Positions 1-8,717 of a DNA stretch of 64,000 nucleotides are shown here, one piece after another (positions within the stretch are counted from its first letter, which is position 1; every line of letters begins with the position of its first letter). Position numbers and translations under genes: made by a program. The notes beneath the pieces are model-generated. The model ran no database searches and was not told the DNA's origin. It was given only the letters and a program-made list of their open reading frames with translations. The stretch spans positions 1-64,000 of the forward strand of contig JBFMDN010000021.1 of the NCBI GenBank assembly GCA_040753915.1, written 5' to 3'. Origin of the DNA: JBFMDN01 sp040753915 (GTDB lineage: Bacteria; Desulfobacterota; Desulfomonilia; Desulfomonilales; Desulfomonilaceae).

Positions 1-2
1 GC

Positions 3-107
3 AGCGGTCAAGAGCAGGCATTGGCGGCGCTGTACGCATCCCGGCCGTACCTCAGCCAAGAAACGCTCAGTTTCTTGGCAACGGGGAGGTTTTTTCCTTG
101 ACAGAGG
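3..107 (+). CDS. Possible 3' end of a gene entering from the left edge
   Basis: An open frame enters from the left edge and stops at 105-107, giving about 34 residues rich in Ala, Leu, Ser and Tyr. It converges with the histidine kinase gene that ends at 136. The codons look ordinary, but the segment is too short for identification and other frames are also open. A perfect inverted repeat lies inside it. Treat it as a possible gene remnant or edge fragment only. Confidence 0.2.
56..78. repeat. 9-bp perfect inverted repeat (hairpin)
   Basis: CCAAGAAAC (56-64) and GTTTCTTGG (70-78) are perfect reverse complements around a 5-nt loop. A run of six T follows at about 90-95, eleven bases after the stem. 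It could help terminate plus-strand transcription between the convergent genes, but the T-run is further away than in a standard terminator. Confidence 0.5.
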
Positions 108-135
108 GCCTTTTAATGGGTGACCCCTTGTCTCC

Positions 136-2664
136 TTAGTCGACGGGAATGGTGAAATGGAATGTTGAGCCCTGGCCCACGGTGGACTCGACCCAAACCC
201 GTCCTCCGTGGCGCTCGACAATTTTCTTGACCACCGCCAAGCCAATACCCGTTCCCGGGCCGGCTTTCTTGTCCAATTGCTGAAAAAGCACGAATATTTT
301 GTCGAAATAGTCCTTTTCTATCCCAATTCCGTTGTCCTGTACCGAAAAGACCCACTCGCTCGCCCTCTTGCTCGCGGAAACATGTATCCTCGGCGGGTCC
401 TCTCTCCGAAACTTCAGCGCATTACCAATTAAGTTTTGGAAGATCTGCAGCAACTGAGTCACGTCCGCGGTTACCAACGGAAGGTTATCATGTGTTACTA
501 ACGCGTGCGTAGCCTTTATGGATGAATCGAGGTTCAGCAACGCCTCTTTGAGCACTTGTTCGGAGCTAGTCGCCTCGAGCGGCTTTCCCTTCGTCATTAT
601 GCGTGAATAGTTGAGCAGCTCGGAAACGAGGTTTTTCATTCTCAGGGATGACGCGACCGCGTATCCTATGAGCTCATCGGCATCTGGTCCGAGCTTACCT
701 TTGTACCTCTGTCCCAGCATCTGGACGCAACTGATCACGTTGCGCAACGGCTCTTGCAGATCATGGGATGCCACGTAGGCAAAGTGCTCCAGGTCCTCGT
801 TGGAGCGAGTCAGCTCTTCAGCCCTCCTCTGGAGGAGATCCTGCATCCGCCGGCGTTCCGTGATATCTTGTATCATGGCAAGGCAGTACAAGGTAGCTCC
901 GTCATGATCGCGGACCGCCGAAAGGGTCAGGCTTACCCAGATAACCTCCCCTGATTTCTTTAGGTAGCGTTTTTCCATGGTAAAATGCTGGACTTCGCCT
1001 CTGAACAATCTCTCGCTCTGCTCCACGTCGGCCTCCACGTCTTTGGGGAGGGCTAAGTCCAGCAACGTCAATTCACCAAGATCTGCCGGGCTGTATCCTG
1101 TTATGCTGCAAAAGGCCGGATTGAGCAAAATGAATCGGTAATCCAATCCCACGACAGCCATCCCGAGAGGTCCCTGCTCGAATATCGTCCTGAAGCGCTC
1201 TTCTGTTTCCCTCAGCCGTTTTTCGGTTATCAACCGCTCCGATATTTCTTTCCTCAAAGTGTCATTAACTGCCTCCAATTCCATGGTCCGCTGAGCGATC
1301 TTCAATTCCAGGGTCTCGTTCAAGACGCTTATTTCGATTTCAGCCTGCTTGCGCTGAGTAATATCATCATAGATCTCAACAACTTCTCCGTTTGAGAGGC
1401 GATAGAGGTACATTTCTCGCCACCCTTCACGGTATTCGTCCCTGTAATAGAATGCGGGGAGATGCTGAGGGACACCTGTTCGGTACACGTTCCGAAGGCC
1501 GTCAAGAAGCCCGTATCGGCCCATGTTCGGTGCAATGTCCAGGAGGCGCTTTCCAATAACGTCTTCTCTTGCAACTTTGCTAATGGTTTCGGCTGCGCGA
1601 TTGAAATCCTTGAACACAAAATCCGTTCCGTCCTCAACCGGTTCGTATACGGCCACACCACTGCGCATGTTCTCGAACATAGCCCTATAACGGTATTCAC
1701 TGTACCGCAGCTCATCCTCCACTTCTTGTCTGCTCAAGATTTCTTGCCGCAACTTGGCATTTGCACTGTGGAGCTGAGCGGTGCGCTCCTTGACACGCAG
1801 CTCCAGCTCATCGCGAGCCTTCTTGACCTCCTCTTCCGCCCGCTTGCGCTCGGTGACATCCACCAGGGCAAAGACGAGTCCTTCCACTTTGCCGGACGGA
1901 TCTTTGACCGGGTGCAGGGTCCAATCCCAAAAGGTTGTCCCGCGGTCTGGATCGTCGGGAAATTCGAATGGCTTGGCGTAAACCGTGAACGCCTTTCCCG
2001 ATTCGACCACGCTTCTGAAAATGGCCTCGTTTTCCTGGTGGGGGTAGAGGTCAAAATGATTCTTTCCGGGAAAAAACTCGGGATCGTGACCGCAGGCGTC
2101 GGCATAGGCCCGATTTACGCGTATGAAATTGAAGTCTGCATCCAGGAGCACAAAGCAGAAGTGGGTCGTGGAGAATATCTTTTCCAGTGCCCGAGCCGTT
2201 TCTTCCGATATTGGAGCGCCCTTTCCACCGCGCTCGGACTGGCTGGAGGATTGCTCCCTGAAATAGCACCACTGATCCGTACCGACCCTGCCATGTACAA
2301 TCATTTTCTTTGGAGAGCCGTCCTTGCTCACCACTTCCACTTCAAAGGGGGTATCCTGAGTCTTCGAGTCGTCACCAAGCAGGGGAATGAGCAATTTGTG
2401 CCGGTCAGTGTCGACCACGAGATCTTTGAACGGCTTATCAATTATCTCTTCACGGGAATAACCCAGGGCCCGGAGCCACTCTTGGCTCACCTCCAAGAAG
2501 TTGCCATTCTCATCAAGCAACTGGTATCCCAGCGGCACTTTGTCCCTAAGGGAACGCAAGCGTTCTTCGCACCCGGCACGCTCCTTTTCGACTCTCTGAA
2601 GCTCTCTCTTCGTCGTGTCCAATGCCGACGCGAGCTCATCGGGTGACAATTGTTTTGGCTCCAT
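136..2664 (-). CDS. Multi-PAS sensor histidine kinase
   Basis: Soluble sensor kinase of 842 residues with no visible membrane segment or signal peptide. About four PAS domains can be seen (roughly residues 45-135, 165-275, 330-435 and 490-605), separated by coiled-coil linkers that end in the usual PAC-type sequence. The transmitter follows: an H-box with the phospho-accepting His near residue 634 (SHDLQEP), an N-box (NLIGNALKF), then G-boxes DNGIGI and GTGIGL. The HisKA type resembles phytochrome-like/bacteriophytochrome-class kinases. The start is an ATG preceded by AGAGGTGAT. No receiver domain or response-regulator gene lies next to it, so the output partner is unknown. The family is certain; the ligand cannot be read from sequence. 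Confidence 0.95.
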   Translation of the reverse strand: MEPKQLSPDELASALDTTKRELQRVEKERAGCEERLRSLRDKVPLGYQLLDENGNFLEVSQEWLRALGYSREEIIDKPFKDLVVDTDRHKLLIPLLGDDSKTQDTPFEVEVVSKDGSPKKMIVHGRVGTDQWCYFREQSSSQSERGGKGAPISEETARALEKIFSTTHFCFVLLDADFNFIRVNRAYADACGHDPEFFPGKNHFDLYPHQENEAIFRSVVESGKAFTVYAKPFEFPDDPDRGTTFWDWTLHPVKDPSGKVEGLVFALVDVTERKRAEEEVKKARDELELRVKERTAQLHSANAKLRQEILSRQEVEDELRYSEYRYRAMFENMRSGVAVYEPVEDGTDFVFKDFNRAAETISKVAREDVIGKRLLDIAPNMGRYGLLDGLRNVYRTGVPQHLPAFYYRDEYREGWREMYLYRLSNGEVVEIYDDITQRKQAEIEISVLNETLELKIAQRTMELEAVNDTLRKEISERLITEKRLRETEERFRTIFEQGPLGMAVVGLDYRFILLNPAFCSITGYSPADLGELTLLDLALPKDVEADVEQSERLFRGEVQHFTMEKRYLKKSGEVIWVSLTLSAVRDHDGATLYCLAMIQDITERRRMQDLLQRRAEELTRSNEDLEHFAYVASHDLQEPLRNVISCVQMLGQRYKGKLGPDADELIGYAVASSLRMKNLVSELLNYSRIMTKGKPLEATSSEQVLKEALLNLDSSIKATHALVTHDNLPLVTADVTQLLQIFQNLIGNALKFRREDPPRIHVSASKRASEWVFSVQDNGIGIEKDYFDKIFVLFQQLDKKAGPGTGIGLAVVKKIVERHGGRVWVESTVGQGSTFHFTIPVD

Positions 2665-2944
2665 GTATCACCTCTGAGGTCTGCCCAGAGCATCCTGCTT
2701 TGTCGCGGCACGCATCCAGAAAGGCGGCCCCCCCGACGAAGTTGAGGCAGGAGAAGGCCTGAAACCTGCCTCTACGATTTTTGACATGGACCTCAAAGCA
2801 CCAAACTATCGGTGTATGGTAGCATCTGCGACGTCACGTGTTAAAGCACTTAACGTGCCGCGGTTCGCCGGTCGACGAGCTCCCTGCAACTAGTGAACAG
2901 TCTCGCCGGATAACATGTGCAAATCCTGCACCTACACAATGTTA

Positions 2945-3109
2945 TCATGCAGGGGTGCTCCGCCCAAGTATGAGCAGAGCTCCGAAAACGATCAGCAAAA
3001 TGAAAAACAATGCCACGGCTATTCCAGTGGCACTGCCGGCCATTCCGCTGAATCCGAGCACACCCGAAACGACAGATGTCACGAGAACAAGGACCGCCCA
3101 GGACAACAT
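2945..3109 (-). CDS. Small DUF1328 (YtjA-type) membrane protein
   Basis: A 54-residue protein made almost entirely of two hydrophobic segments separated by a Gly/Ser-rich turn (GFSGMAGSATG). This is the typical form of the DUF1328/YtjA family of small inner-membrane proteins, whose function is not established. I chose the ATG at 3107-3109 because GGAAGG lies just upstream and because residues upstream of it look non-coding. It appears to be a single-gene unit. The C-terminus is short (LGRSTPA). Confidence 0.8.
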   Translation of the reverse strand: MLSWAVLVLVTSVVSGVLGFSGMAGSATGIAVALFFILLIVFGALLILGRSTPA

Positions 3110-3756
3110 GCTCACATCATCTTCCTTTCCAGCCGCGCATTGAAAATAGCGGCCGCCGCCAGATCGACCCCTGCAACACCAGCATAATGGAACGCAGACG
3201 CGTTCGCTCGCCCTTGTCAGGAGCCATATCGAATTCGTTGAAAGGAAGACTCGCCAGATCCGGAGCTTGTCATTCCTCACCCCACGCCCACTGCCCTGCG
3301 TCGTGGATTCAGCATCGGCTCCCATTCCTCCCGGATGTCGACGACGCAACCTCGCGAGCAGTGCTACGGTTATTCTCACCACAATTCGCTCTCGAAATGC
3401 CCCCCAGCTTCACGACCGATCCCCGCGATATCTCATGATCATCTTTGCCACTCATCTCAGGCGCGGTCAAGCCCTGAATGGCGCGAGCATTCTCTGATCG
3501 ATGCCGTTGAGAGATTGCGGGATTCTCGGGAACTACCTGGGACGAAGACCCATTGGCAGAGCGCAGGAGGCCATGGCTTCGTTATTCCAAGACAACTCGG
3601 CCACTCTCTCCACAAATCCCCGAGAGGCGTACTAAATGAGGAACATTTCCTATATGCCAGTGTCGAAATTAGCACGGGTCGAACAACTTCTGAATTGGGA
3701 CAGGATGTGGTGCGGCGTTCCGGAGAGAGGGAGCTTCCGGAGGGAGAGAGGTCGCC
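3110..3756. other. 647-bp intergenic stretch with no supported gene
   Basis: Several frames are open here, but their products have improbable composition (rich in Ser, Arg, Pro, His), lack ribosome binding sites and overlap on both strands. I see no gene, RNA fold or repeat I can support. The right end carries the purine-rich ribosome binding site of the next gene. Confidence 0.5.
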
Positions 3757-4029
3757 ATGAGCACAGACAAGAAGGCCTGGTTGGATCGCAATGCGGTGAC
3801 CTGTAGAGTATTCAAGGGGAGATGGAGTATACGTCACTGCTTCAAGATGTACAATGATATTAAGGATCTCAAGATCCAGATGTCAACTCGTGGCGGTGGC
3901 ACAGTCAAGAGACATGAATCTGCGTACAATCCATGTGAACGCTGCAAGATTCTTGCAGAATACAAGAATAGCATGGAGGCGCAACACTGCGACGAGAAAC
4001 ATTGTTACAGTGACGTGGTAGCCTTTTAG
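3757..4029 (+). CDS. Small Cys-rich hypothetical protein
   Basis: A 90-residue soluble protein with six cysteines at 16, 28, 60, 63, 78 and 83. The CX2C pair (60/63) together with the CX4C pair (78/83) could bind one metal ion; this is inference. I do not recognise the family. The start ATG follows a strong purine-rich site (GGAGGGAGAGAGG), which is the main reason to accept it. Its base composition is lower in GC than its neighbours, especially between about 3840 and 4020, which may point to transfer. It is transcribed towards the convergent pseudokinase gene and no obvious terminator separates them. Confidence 0.6.
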   Translation: MSTDKKAWLDRNAVTCRVFKGRWSIRHCFKMYNDIKDLKIQMSTRGGGTVKRHESAYNPCERCKILAEYKNSMEAQHCDEKHCYSDVVAF

Positions 4030-4099
4030 TCTTGTTCGCGGTGAAGCGTTTCAGCCAATCCGCCTGATGGAGCGTGAGAAGAGTTCCTGTCCTTCACCT

Positions 4100-7000
4100 C
4101 TAAGACGTTAAGCGCGCGGTACGGAATTCCGCGTGCAGCTCGGTCACAGTGTCCCATCTTTTTTCAGGATCCTTTTCGAGGCATCCAAGGACGATTCTGT
4201 CAAGCCACGGGGGAAGGCTAGAGTTTGTCAGGGTCGGCGGGGACGGGTGTATACGGGAGTGCTGGAATTTGAAGTCTTCGAAGGACGGCCCTTCAAAAGG
4301 ATACTCGCCCGTTGCCATAAAATAGAGCAGAACCCCGAGAGAATATATCTCGGAGTGGCGCTCGCGAACCTTAGCGGCCTTGGACCTGAAGAACTCGGGA
4401 GGCATAGTGGCTGGATTCATCCCTGGCTCCTGCCAGCGCGGCTTGGACGCTCTGGTCAGGTTCCTGTATACCTGCGAGTACCCCAGGCCAACCATCTTGC
4501 AGTCGGTGAGATCGTCGCTGACGAGCACTTGACAAGGTTGGATGTGAAGATGATACGTTCGCTGAAGCTGGCCGTCGAAGCCCCTATGGTTGTGTGCATA
4601 GGAGACAGCGCTCAAGATTTGGTCGAATAGGTTCATTGCCTGCTGAAATCCGAGCTTATTTGACTGGACCGCATGCTCGATATGTTTTGAGTAAAAGGGA
4701 TGGACCAAGCCACGTGCGCCGGTCGGGCCGGTCACCGGCTCCTGAAGAGGAAGAATGTTGTCGTGAGTCACCGTAAATCCCAGGTCCGTCACTTCCTTCA
4801 TGAATTCCCGCATAAGGAGCGGATCGAAGAGATCGCGACGGAAAATCCGCATCAGGACGCTCCGACCGGTGTTCACTTCCGCGCCCACATGGAAGTGGCT
4901 CCAGCCGTCGGAAAATAATATTTCCAGATCCTTATACGCCAGTCCGCCTGTGGCCGGGTAGAAGAGCTCTTCTTCTCGATACTTGGAAAAGAGACTGGTT
5001 GAATATCCTGAGACAAACGTTGTGACCGATTTGGCCGCAAAGGAGGAGTTCGGGTCTGTAACGTCCACGTATTGGGCTCTTCTTAGCGGATCCTCAACGG
5101 TCAGTGACGCGTCCAGAGGTGGGAGGTCCGAGAAATCAATGACCCCCGGCCGTCTATCGGCTGAGCCTGGCACAGGATCGGGGGACGTGGTTGATACACC
5201 GGGCTTTGACAGCTCGGCTTGATTCCTGGTCTTTCTGACCTGCGATGTTGTCCCGCCTTTCGACTGAGCCTGATGGCGAGCCCCACTTACTGGCCTTTCC
5301 ACCGTGGAGCCGGTAACAACGATCTCCTGGGTCTTGTGGGGTCTTGGGGTCCTCTGCTGCTGGGCGGATGATTTCTCCGGACGTGTTGGTACACTCTTCG
5401 ATGCTGATTCCTGCGGCTCGGTATCGAGCCTGGAGGGAGGCTTGGGCTCGGAATGCTTGGAATCCTCTCTCTTCTCCTTGTCCTGTTTCTCGTCAGTCCC
5501 GCGGCTCCCTTTTTGCGAGAGCGTTCCTCGGGGCATCTTGGCTCCAGTCAGATGAATGACGCTTCTGATGCCGGATCGTGCAACATCCTCGATGAGGTTG
5601 TGCTCCGCTGCTACCGCAGCCACTTTCTCAATCAGCTCAGCATCTTCTCTGAGTGGAATCAAAGCCAGAGCGTGCTCGACGAACTTGCGGTACTCTTGGC
5701 GCTTCTCATACGCGGACACCAATGCAGACCGAATAGGAACGTTGTTGGGCTCGTACTTCACCAGTCTCTCGAAAAGCTCCACCGTGCCGTCATCAGATGC
5801 GCCGCTTTTGATCAACTGCTTGAGAATCTTCGAATTGAGCTCCCGGTTTCCTTCCCTGATGGTTCGATCTACGAGATCGTTATCAATAACGCACTTGGCC
5901 AGGTCCGTCAGGTAGTCGTGATTCGCGCCGTCTATCTCATGGAGCACCCGCAACTTCTCCATGTACGCGTTCAAATCGCCTCTCGTGAGGTATACGGTGC
6001 TGAGCATCTTGTTGATGCCTATCGCCTTGGGTTGGAACTCCAAGACTTTCTCGTACACCGCGACCGCGTCCGGATTCACTTCGGAGCGTGCAAGGTAGAG
6101 CTGTGCGAGCTTCTTGATGATGAGGGGGTTGCCTTCTGCCACGGCTTCCTGAACGCGGGAGTTCTCTAGATAAAGACGAGCGGCCTGTTCTATGTACTGG
6201 TCGTTTTGGCCTTTGTCCAACTGGTAAAGGATCGTCAATTCGCTGACAGCGCGTCGGTAATCGCCACCCTCTGCGTAGATCTGCGACAGCATCCCATGCA
6301 GCCGTTTGTCCGTGCGATTGTAATCGAGCGCCTTGAGAAAAATGCGCGCAGCGCTGGGAGATTTGGCCTTTTCCTCGAGCAATTCCTCCGCGATTGCCTT
6401 GATCAGTTTTTCGTCACCCGCTTCCAAAGCTACATCGGTCTTTCCCTCCCCTACGAGAAAGCTCACAATCTCGGCCAGGATCGCCTTCTCTCTTTCCCCC
6501 TGCATGAGAGCGGTGCCGTGTCGAAGGAAATTGGGCGCGTCTTTCAGCTTCCTGTATGTCTCGTACAGCGTTTCGTGTATCTCCAGGCGTTTTTCCTCCT
6601 CCATTTCCGTTTCGAGGAGCTGCTCGTAGATATGCGCTGCTTCGACCTCCTTTCCGAGGGCCATCATAATCGAGACACCAAGAGCGTAGTCTTCTACTCC
6701 CTTGAGCCCCCCCAGATCACGCATCTTTTCCCAGGACTTGGCAGCCTCACGAATCTCTCCCAGATTCTGGTAGCATACGCTGAGTCGTCTGTACACGTCC
6801 GGGTTACGTACGTCTCCGCCCTGGAGTTGGAGATAACTTCTAAACTCTCCAATCGCGTCTGAGTACTCTCCAGCCCGGAAAAGCTCCTCAGCCCTCTTGA
6901 TGGATGCAGGAATCGACGCCGCCCGGACCTCAGCTACCTTGGTTTTCTTTACCCGAGACCAAGCGTAAATCACTCCTGCCACCACGATAATTCCTGCACC

Positions 7001-7354
7001 GATGGCAATTGCCCACAAGATTACTGGTGACAGTCTCTTGGGCGGGGGAGGGGCCCACGGCTGGGTGTGCGCCATCAGAATGTATCCGTTCGCGCCGGAA
7101 TCGGCCATGTGAATCTCGACGAAATCTCCTGAGATCGAGACCACTTCGTAGATGCCACCCTGGAGGGCTATGCCTATGATTTCGCTGTCTTTGGCTGGCT
7201 GGGCATAGATCCTGGTCGAAAGTCTGTCAGGAGCGTCGATCTGCACCGCCTTGGGGAATTGTTCCTGAGACCATGCATCGACGCTTCCAAACCAGCCCAC
7301 GGAAACGGTGCACAGGGCTAGGACAACGGCTCGTACAACGAAAAAGCGTCTCAA
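4100..7354 (-). CDS. SH3-TPR membrane protein with C-terminal pseudokinase domain
   Basis: About 1084 residues. The order is: signal peptide (1-29, hydrophobic core then VDAWS), an SH3-like domain (about 40-97), a Pro-rich hinge, a membrane segment (about 110-133), a long array of TPR-like helices (about 147-610), a low-complexity charged linker (about 620-780) and a protein-kinase-like domain (about 807-1084). The kinase-like domain keeps the C-lobe pattern (IYSLGVLLYFMATGEYPF and a final Arg in PEKRW) but lacks catalytic residues: the catalytic loop reads HLHIQPCQVL instead of HRDxKxxN, and the DFG site reads GLG. I therefore call it a pseudokinase. I prefer the TTG start at 7352-7354, seven bases after GAGGG; an ATG at 7433-7435 would add 27 unlikely residues. 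The topology puts the SH3 domain outside and TPR-kinase inside the cytoplasm, suggesting an envelope scaffold. Confidence 0.85.
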   Translation of the reverse strand: MRRFFVVRAVVLALCTVSVGWFGSVDAWSQEQFPKAVQIDAPDRLSTRIYAQPAKDSEIIGIALQGGIYEVVSISGDFVEIHMADSGANGYILMAHTQPWAPPPPKRLSPVILWAIAIGAGIIVVAGVIYAWSRVKKTKVAEVRAASIPASIKRAEELFRAGEYSDAIGEFRSYLQLQGGDVRNPDVYRRLSVCYQNLGEIREAAKSWEKMRDLGGLKGVEDYALGVSIMMALGKEVEAAHIYEQLLETEMEEEKRLEIHETLYETYRKLKDAPNFLRHGTALMQGEREKAILAEIVSFLVGEGKTDVALEAGDEKLIKAIAEELLEEKAKSPSAARIFLKALDYNRTDKRLHGMLSQIYAEGGDYRRAVSELTILYQLDKGQNDQYIEQAARLYLENSRVQEAVAEGNPLIIKKLAQLYLARSEVNPDAVAVYEKVLEFQPKAIGINKMLSTVYLTRGDLNAYMEKLRVLHEIDGANHDYLTDLAKCVIDNDLVDRTIREGNRELNSKILKQLIKSGASDDGTVELFERLVKYEPNNVPIRSALVSAYEKRQEYRKFVEHALALIPLREDAELIEKVAAVAAEHNLIEDVARSGIRSVIHLTGAKMPRGTLSQKGSRGTDEKQDKEKREDSKHSEPKPPSRLDTEPQESASKSVPTRPEKSSAQQQRTPRPHKTQEIVVTGSTVERPVSGARHQAQSKGGTTSQVRKTRNQAELSKPGVSTTSPDPVPGSADRRPGVIDFSDLPPLDASLTVEDPLRRAQYVDVTDPNSSFAAKSVTTFVSGYSTSLFSKYREEELFYPATGGLAYKDLEILFSDGWSHFHVGAEVNTGRSVLMRIFRRDLFDPLLMREFMKEVTDLGFTVTHDNILPLQEPVTGPTGARGLVHPFYSKHIEHAVQSNKLGFQQAMNLFDQILSAVSYAHNHRGFDGQLQRTYHLHIQPCQVLVSDDLTDCKMVGLGYSQVYRNLTRASKPRWQEPGMNPATMPPEFFRSKAAKVRERHSEIYSLGVLLYFMATGEYPFEGPSFEDFKFQHSRIHPSPPTLTNSSLPPWLDRIVLGCLEKDPEKRWDTVTELHAEFRTARLTS

Positions 7355-7498
7355 CGGTATTCCCTCATTCCTGTCACGCGCGTATACTATGGACCGAGGA
7401 CATGCGAAGCAGTGTACCACGAATGCAGCTCGCACGCAAATGTCTAACGTCCCGTAATGTTGAATATGCCACCTGACAGATCGGAGTGAAGCGAAATC

Positions 7499-8650
7499 AT
7501 GGACCAGGTATTTACCTTCGAGCAGGGGCCGATACGTCCGCCCAGCGAATCAGGAAGTCTTCTTATCAGGGTAACACGCAATTGCCCGTGGAACCGATGT
7601 ACCTTCTGCGGCACCTATCGCGGAAAAAAATTCTCTCGGCGATCTTTGGAAGAGATCAAGGCAGATGTGGACGCTGCCTGGGCTGTCAAAGAGAGAATCA
7701 AGGAAATCTCGTGGGCAGCCGGCCAGGGTGGCGAGATGACGCAGCACGTGCTCGCGCGCATATTCCACGACGCGTCACTTCCGGACTCATTCAGGTCCGT
7801 AGCGTTGTGGCTCGCGTCAGGCGGGGACACAGTCTTCCTTCAAGACGCCAACTCGCTCATTCTCTCCACAGATTCCCTTGTAGAAATCCTTAAGTATATT
7901 AGACAGAAGTTCCCCTCGGTCTCTCGTGTGACTTCATACGCCCGTGGCTCGACGCTCAAAGACAAAACCGTGGACGATTACAAACGGCTAAAAGAAGCTG
8001 GCTTGACCCGCCTCCATGTTGGCATGGAGTCTGGGTCGGATAGGGTGCTGAAAAGGATTCAGAAAGGGTGCACTTCTGAGCAAATGATCAGAGGCGGTAA
8101 GAGAGTGGTAGAAGCCGGAATCTCGCTCTGTCTGTACATCATGCCGGGAATAGGGGGGATTGACTTGGCTGAGGAGCACGTTTCAGAAACCGCCAGGGTC
8201 GTGAATGCCATCAATCCGGATTTTGTGAGATTCAGGTCGCTGTATGTCAGGCGCCGATCTGATCTGAAGGAGATGGTGGATAACGGCTCATTCGTTCCAC
8301 CGGGCGAAGACGAGATGGTGCGGGAGATCCGCGGAATCATCACCGCCCTGGATGGGATAGAAACCACTGTCGTGAGCGATCATATCCTCAATCTCTTGGA
8401 AGAAGTGGAAGGCAAGCTGCCCGAGGATAAGGAGCGCATGATCGACGTGATTGACGAATACCTGAACCTGTCGGAAGAGGACAGGCTTCTGTTTCAACTG
8501 GGAAGACGAGGTGGGGCGCTGCGCGGGCTACGAGATTTTCGTCAGCAAGGTGTTCGAGCCAGGTTGCAGGCCGCCAGGAATCAGATCGAATCGGAAGTTG
8601 CTGGCGGGTTACCGGAATATCTGCAGGCCGTAAAGATGCGTTTTGTGTGA
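7499..8650 (+). CDS. Radical SAM protein with CX4CX2C cluster motif
   Basis: A 383-residue radical SAM enzyme. The Fe-S motif is CPWNRCTFC with Cys at 29, 34 and 37, giving CX4CX2C rather than the common CX3CX2C. The rest fits a TIM-barrel Elp3/MiaB-like core: a G-rich strand (HVGMESGSDRVLKRI) and a late glycine-rich segment (IMPGIGG). No B12-binding, TRAM or SPASM domain is visible. The start ATG at 7499 has only a weak upstream site (GAGTGAAG). It is a single-gene unit converging with the protease gene, with a hairpin between them. The substrate is unknown. Proteins of this type are common in Desulfobacterota. Confidence 0.85.
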   Translation: MDQVFTFEQGPIRPPSESGSLLIRVTRNCPWNRCTFCGTYRGKKFSRRSLEEIKADVDAAWAVKERIKEISWAAGQGGEMTQHVLARIFHDASLPDSFRSVALWLASGGDTVFLQDANSLILSTDSLVEILKYIRQKFPSVSRVTSYARGSTLKDKTVDDYKRLKEAGLTRLHVGMESGSDRVLKRIQKGCTSEQMIRGGKRVVEAGISLCLYIMPGIGGIDLAEEHVSETARVVNAINPDFVRFRSLYVRRRSDLKEMVDNGSFVPPGEDEMVREIRGIITALDGIETTVVSDHILNLLEEVEGKLPEDKERMIDVIDEYLNLSEEDRLLFQLGRRGGALRGLRDFRQQGVRARLQAARNQIESEVAGGLPEYLQAVKMRFV

Positions 8651-8663
8651 GGAAGCAGACGCG

Positions 8664-8691
8664 AAAAGGGGAGCCGCTTGCGTGGCTCCCC
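8664..8691 (-). terminator. Rho-independent terminator of the ctpA gene
   Basis: GGGGAGCC (8668-8675) pairs with GGCTCCCC (8684-8691). Read on the minus strand the stem is followed by TTTT, so it should end transcripts of the protease gene. It may also slow the convergent radical SAM transcript. Confidence 0.7.
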
Positions 8692-8717
8692 CCGTACTTC
8701 CGGCCAAGTGCGAATAT

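Noticed and set aside
1462..2646. 394-residue open frame antisense to the histidine kinase
   Set aside because: A shadow of the kinase gene; composition is unlikely, there is no ribosome binding site, and the minus strand has a full set of kinase motifs.
2780..2810. TTGACA plus AACTAT as a plus-strand promoter
   Set aside because: The -10 is weak and no plus-strand gene follows for almost 1 kb.
3335..3760. Open frame upstream of the Cys-rich gene
   Set aside because: Ser/Arg/His-rich text with no pattern and no ribosome binding site.
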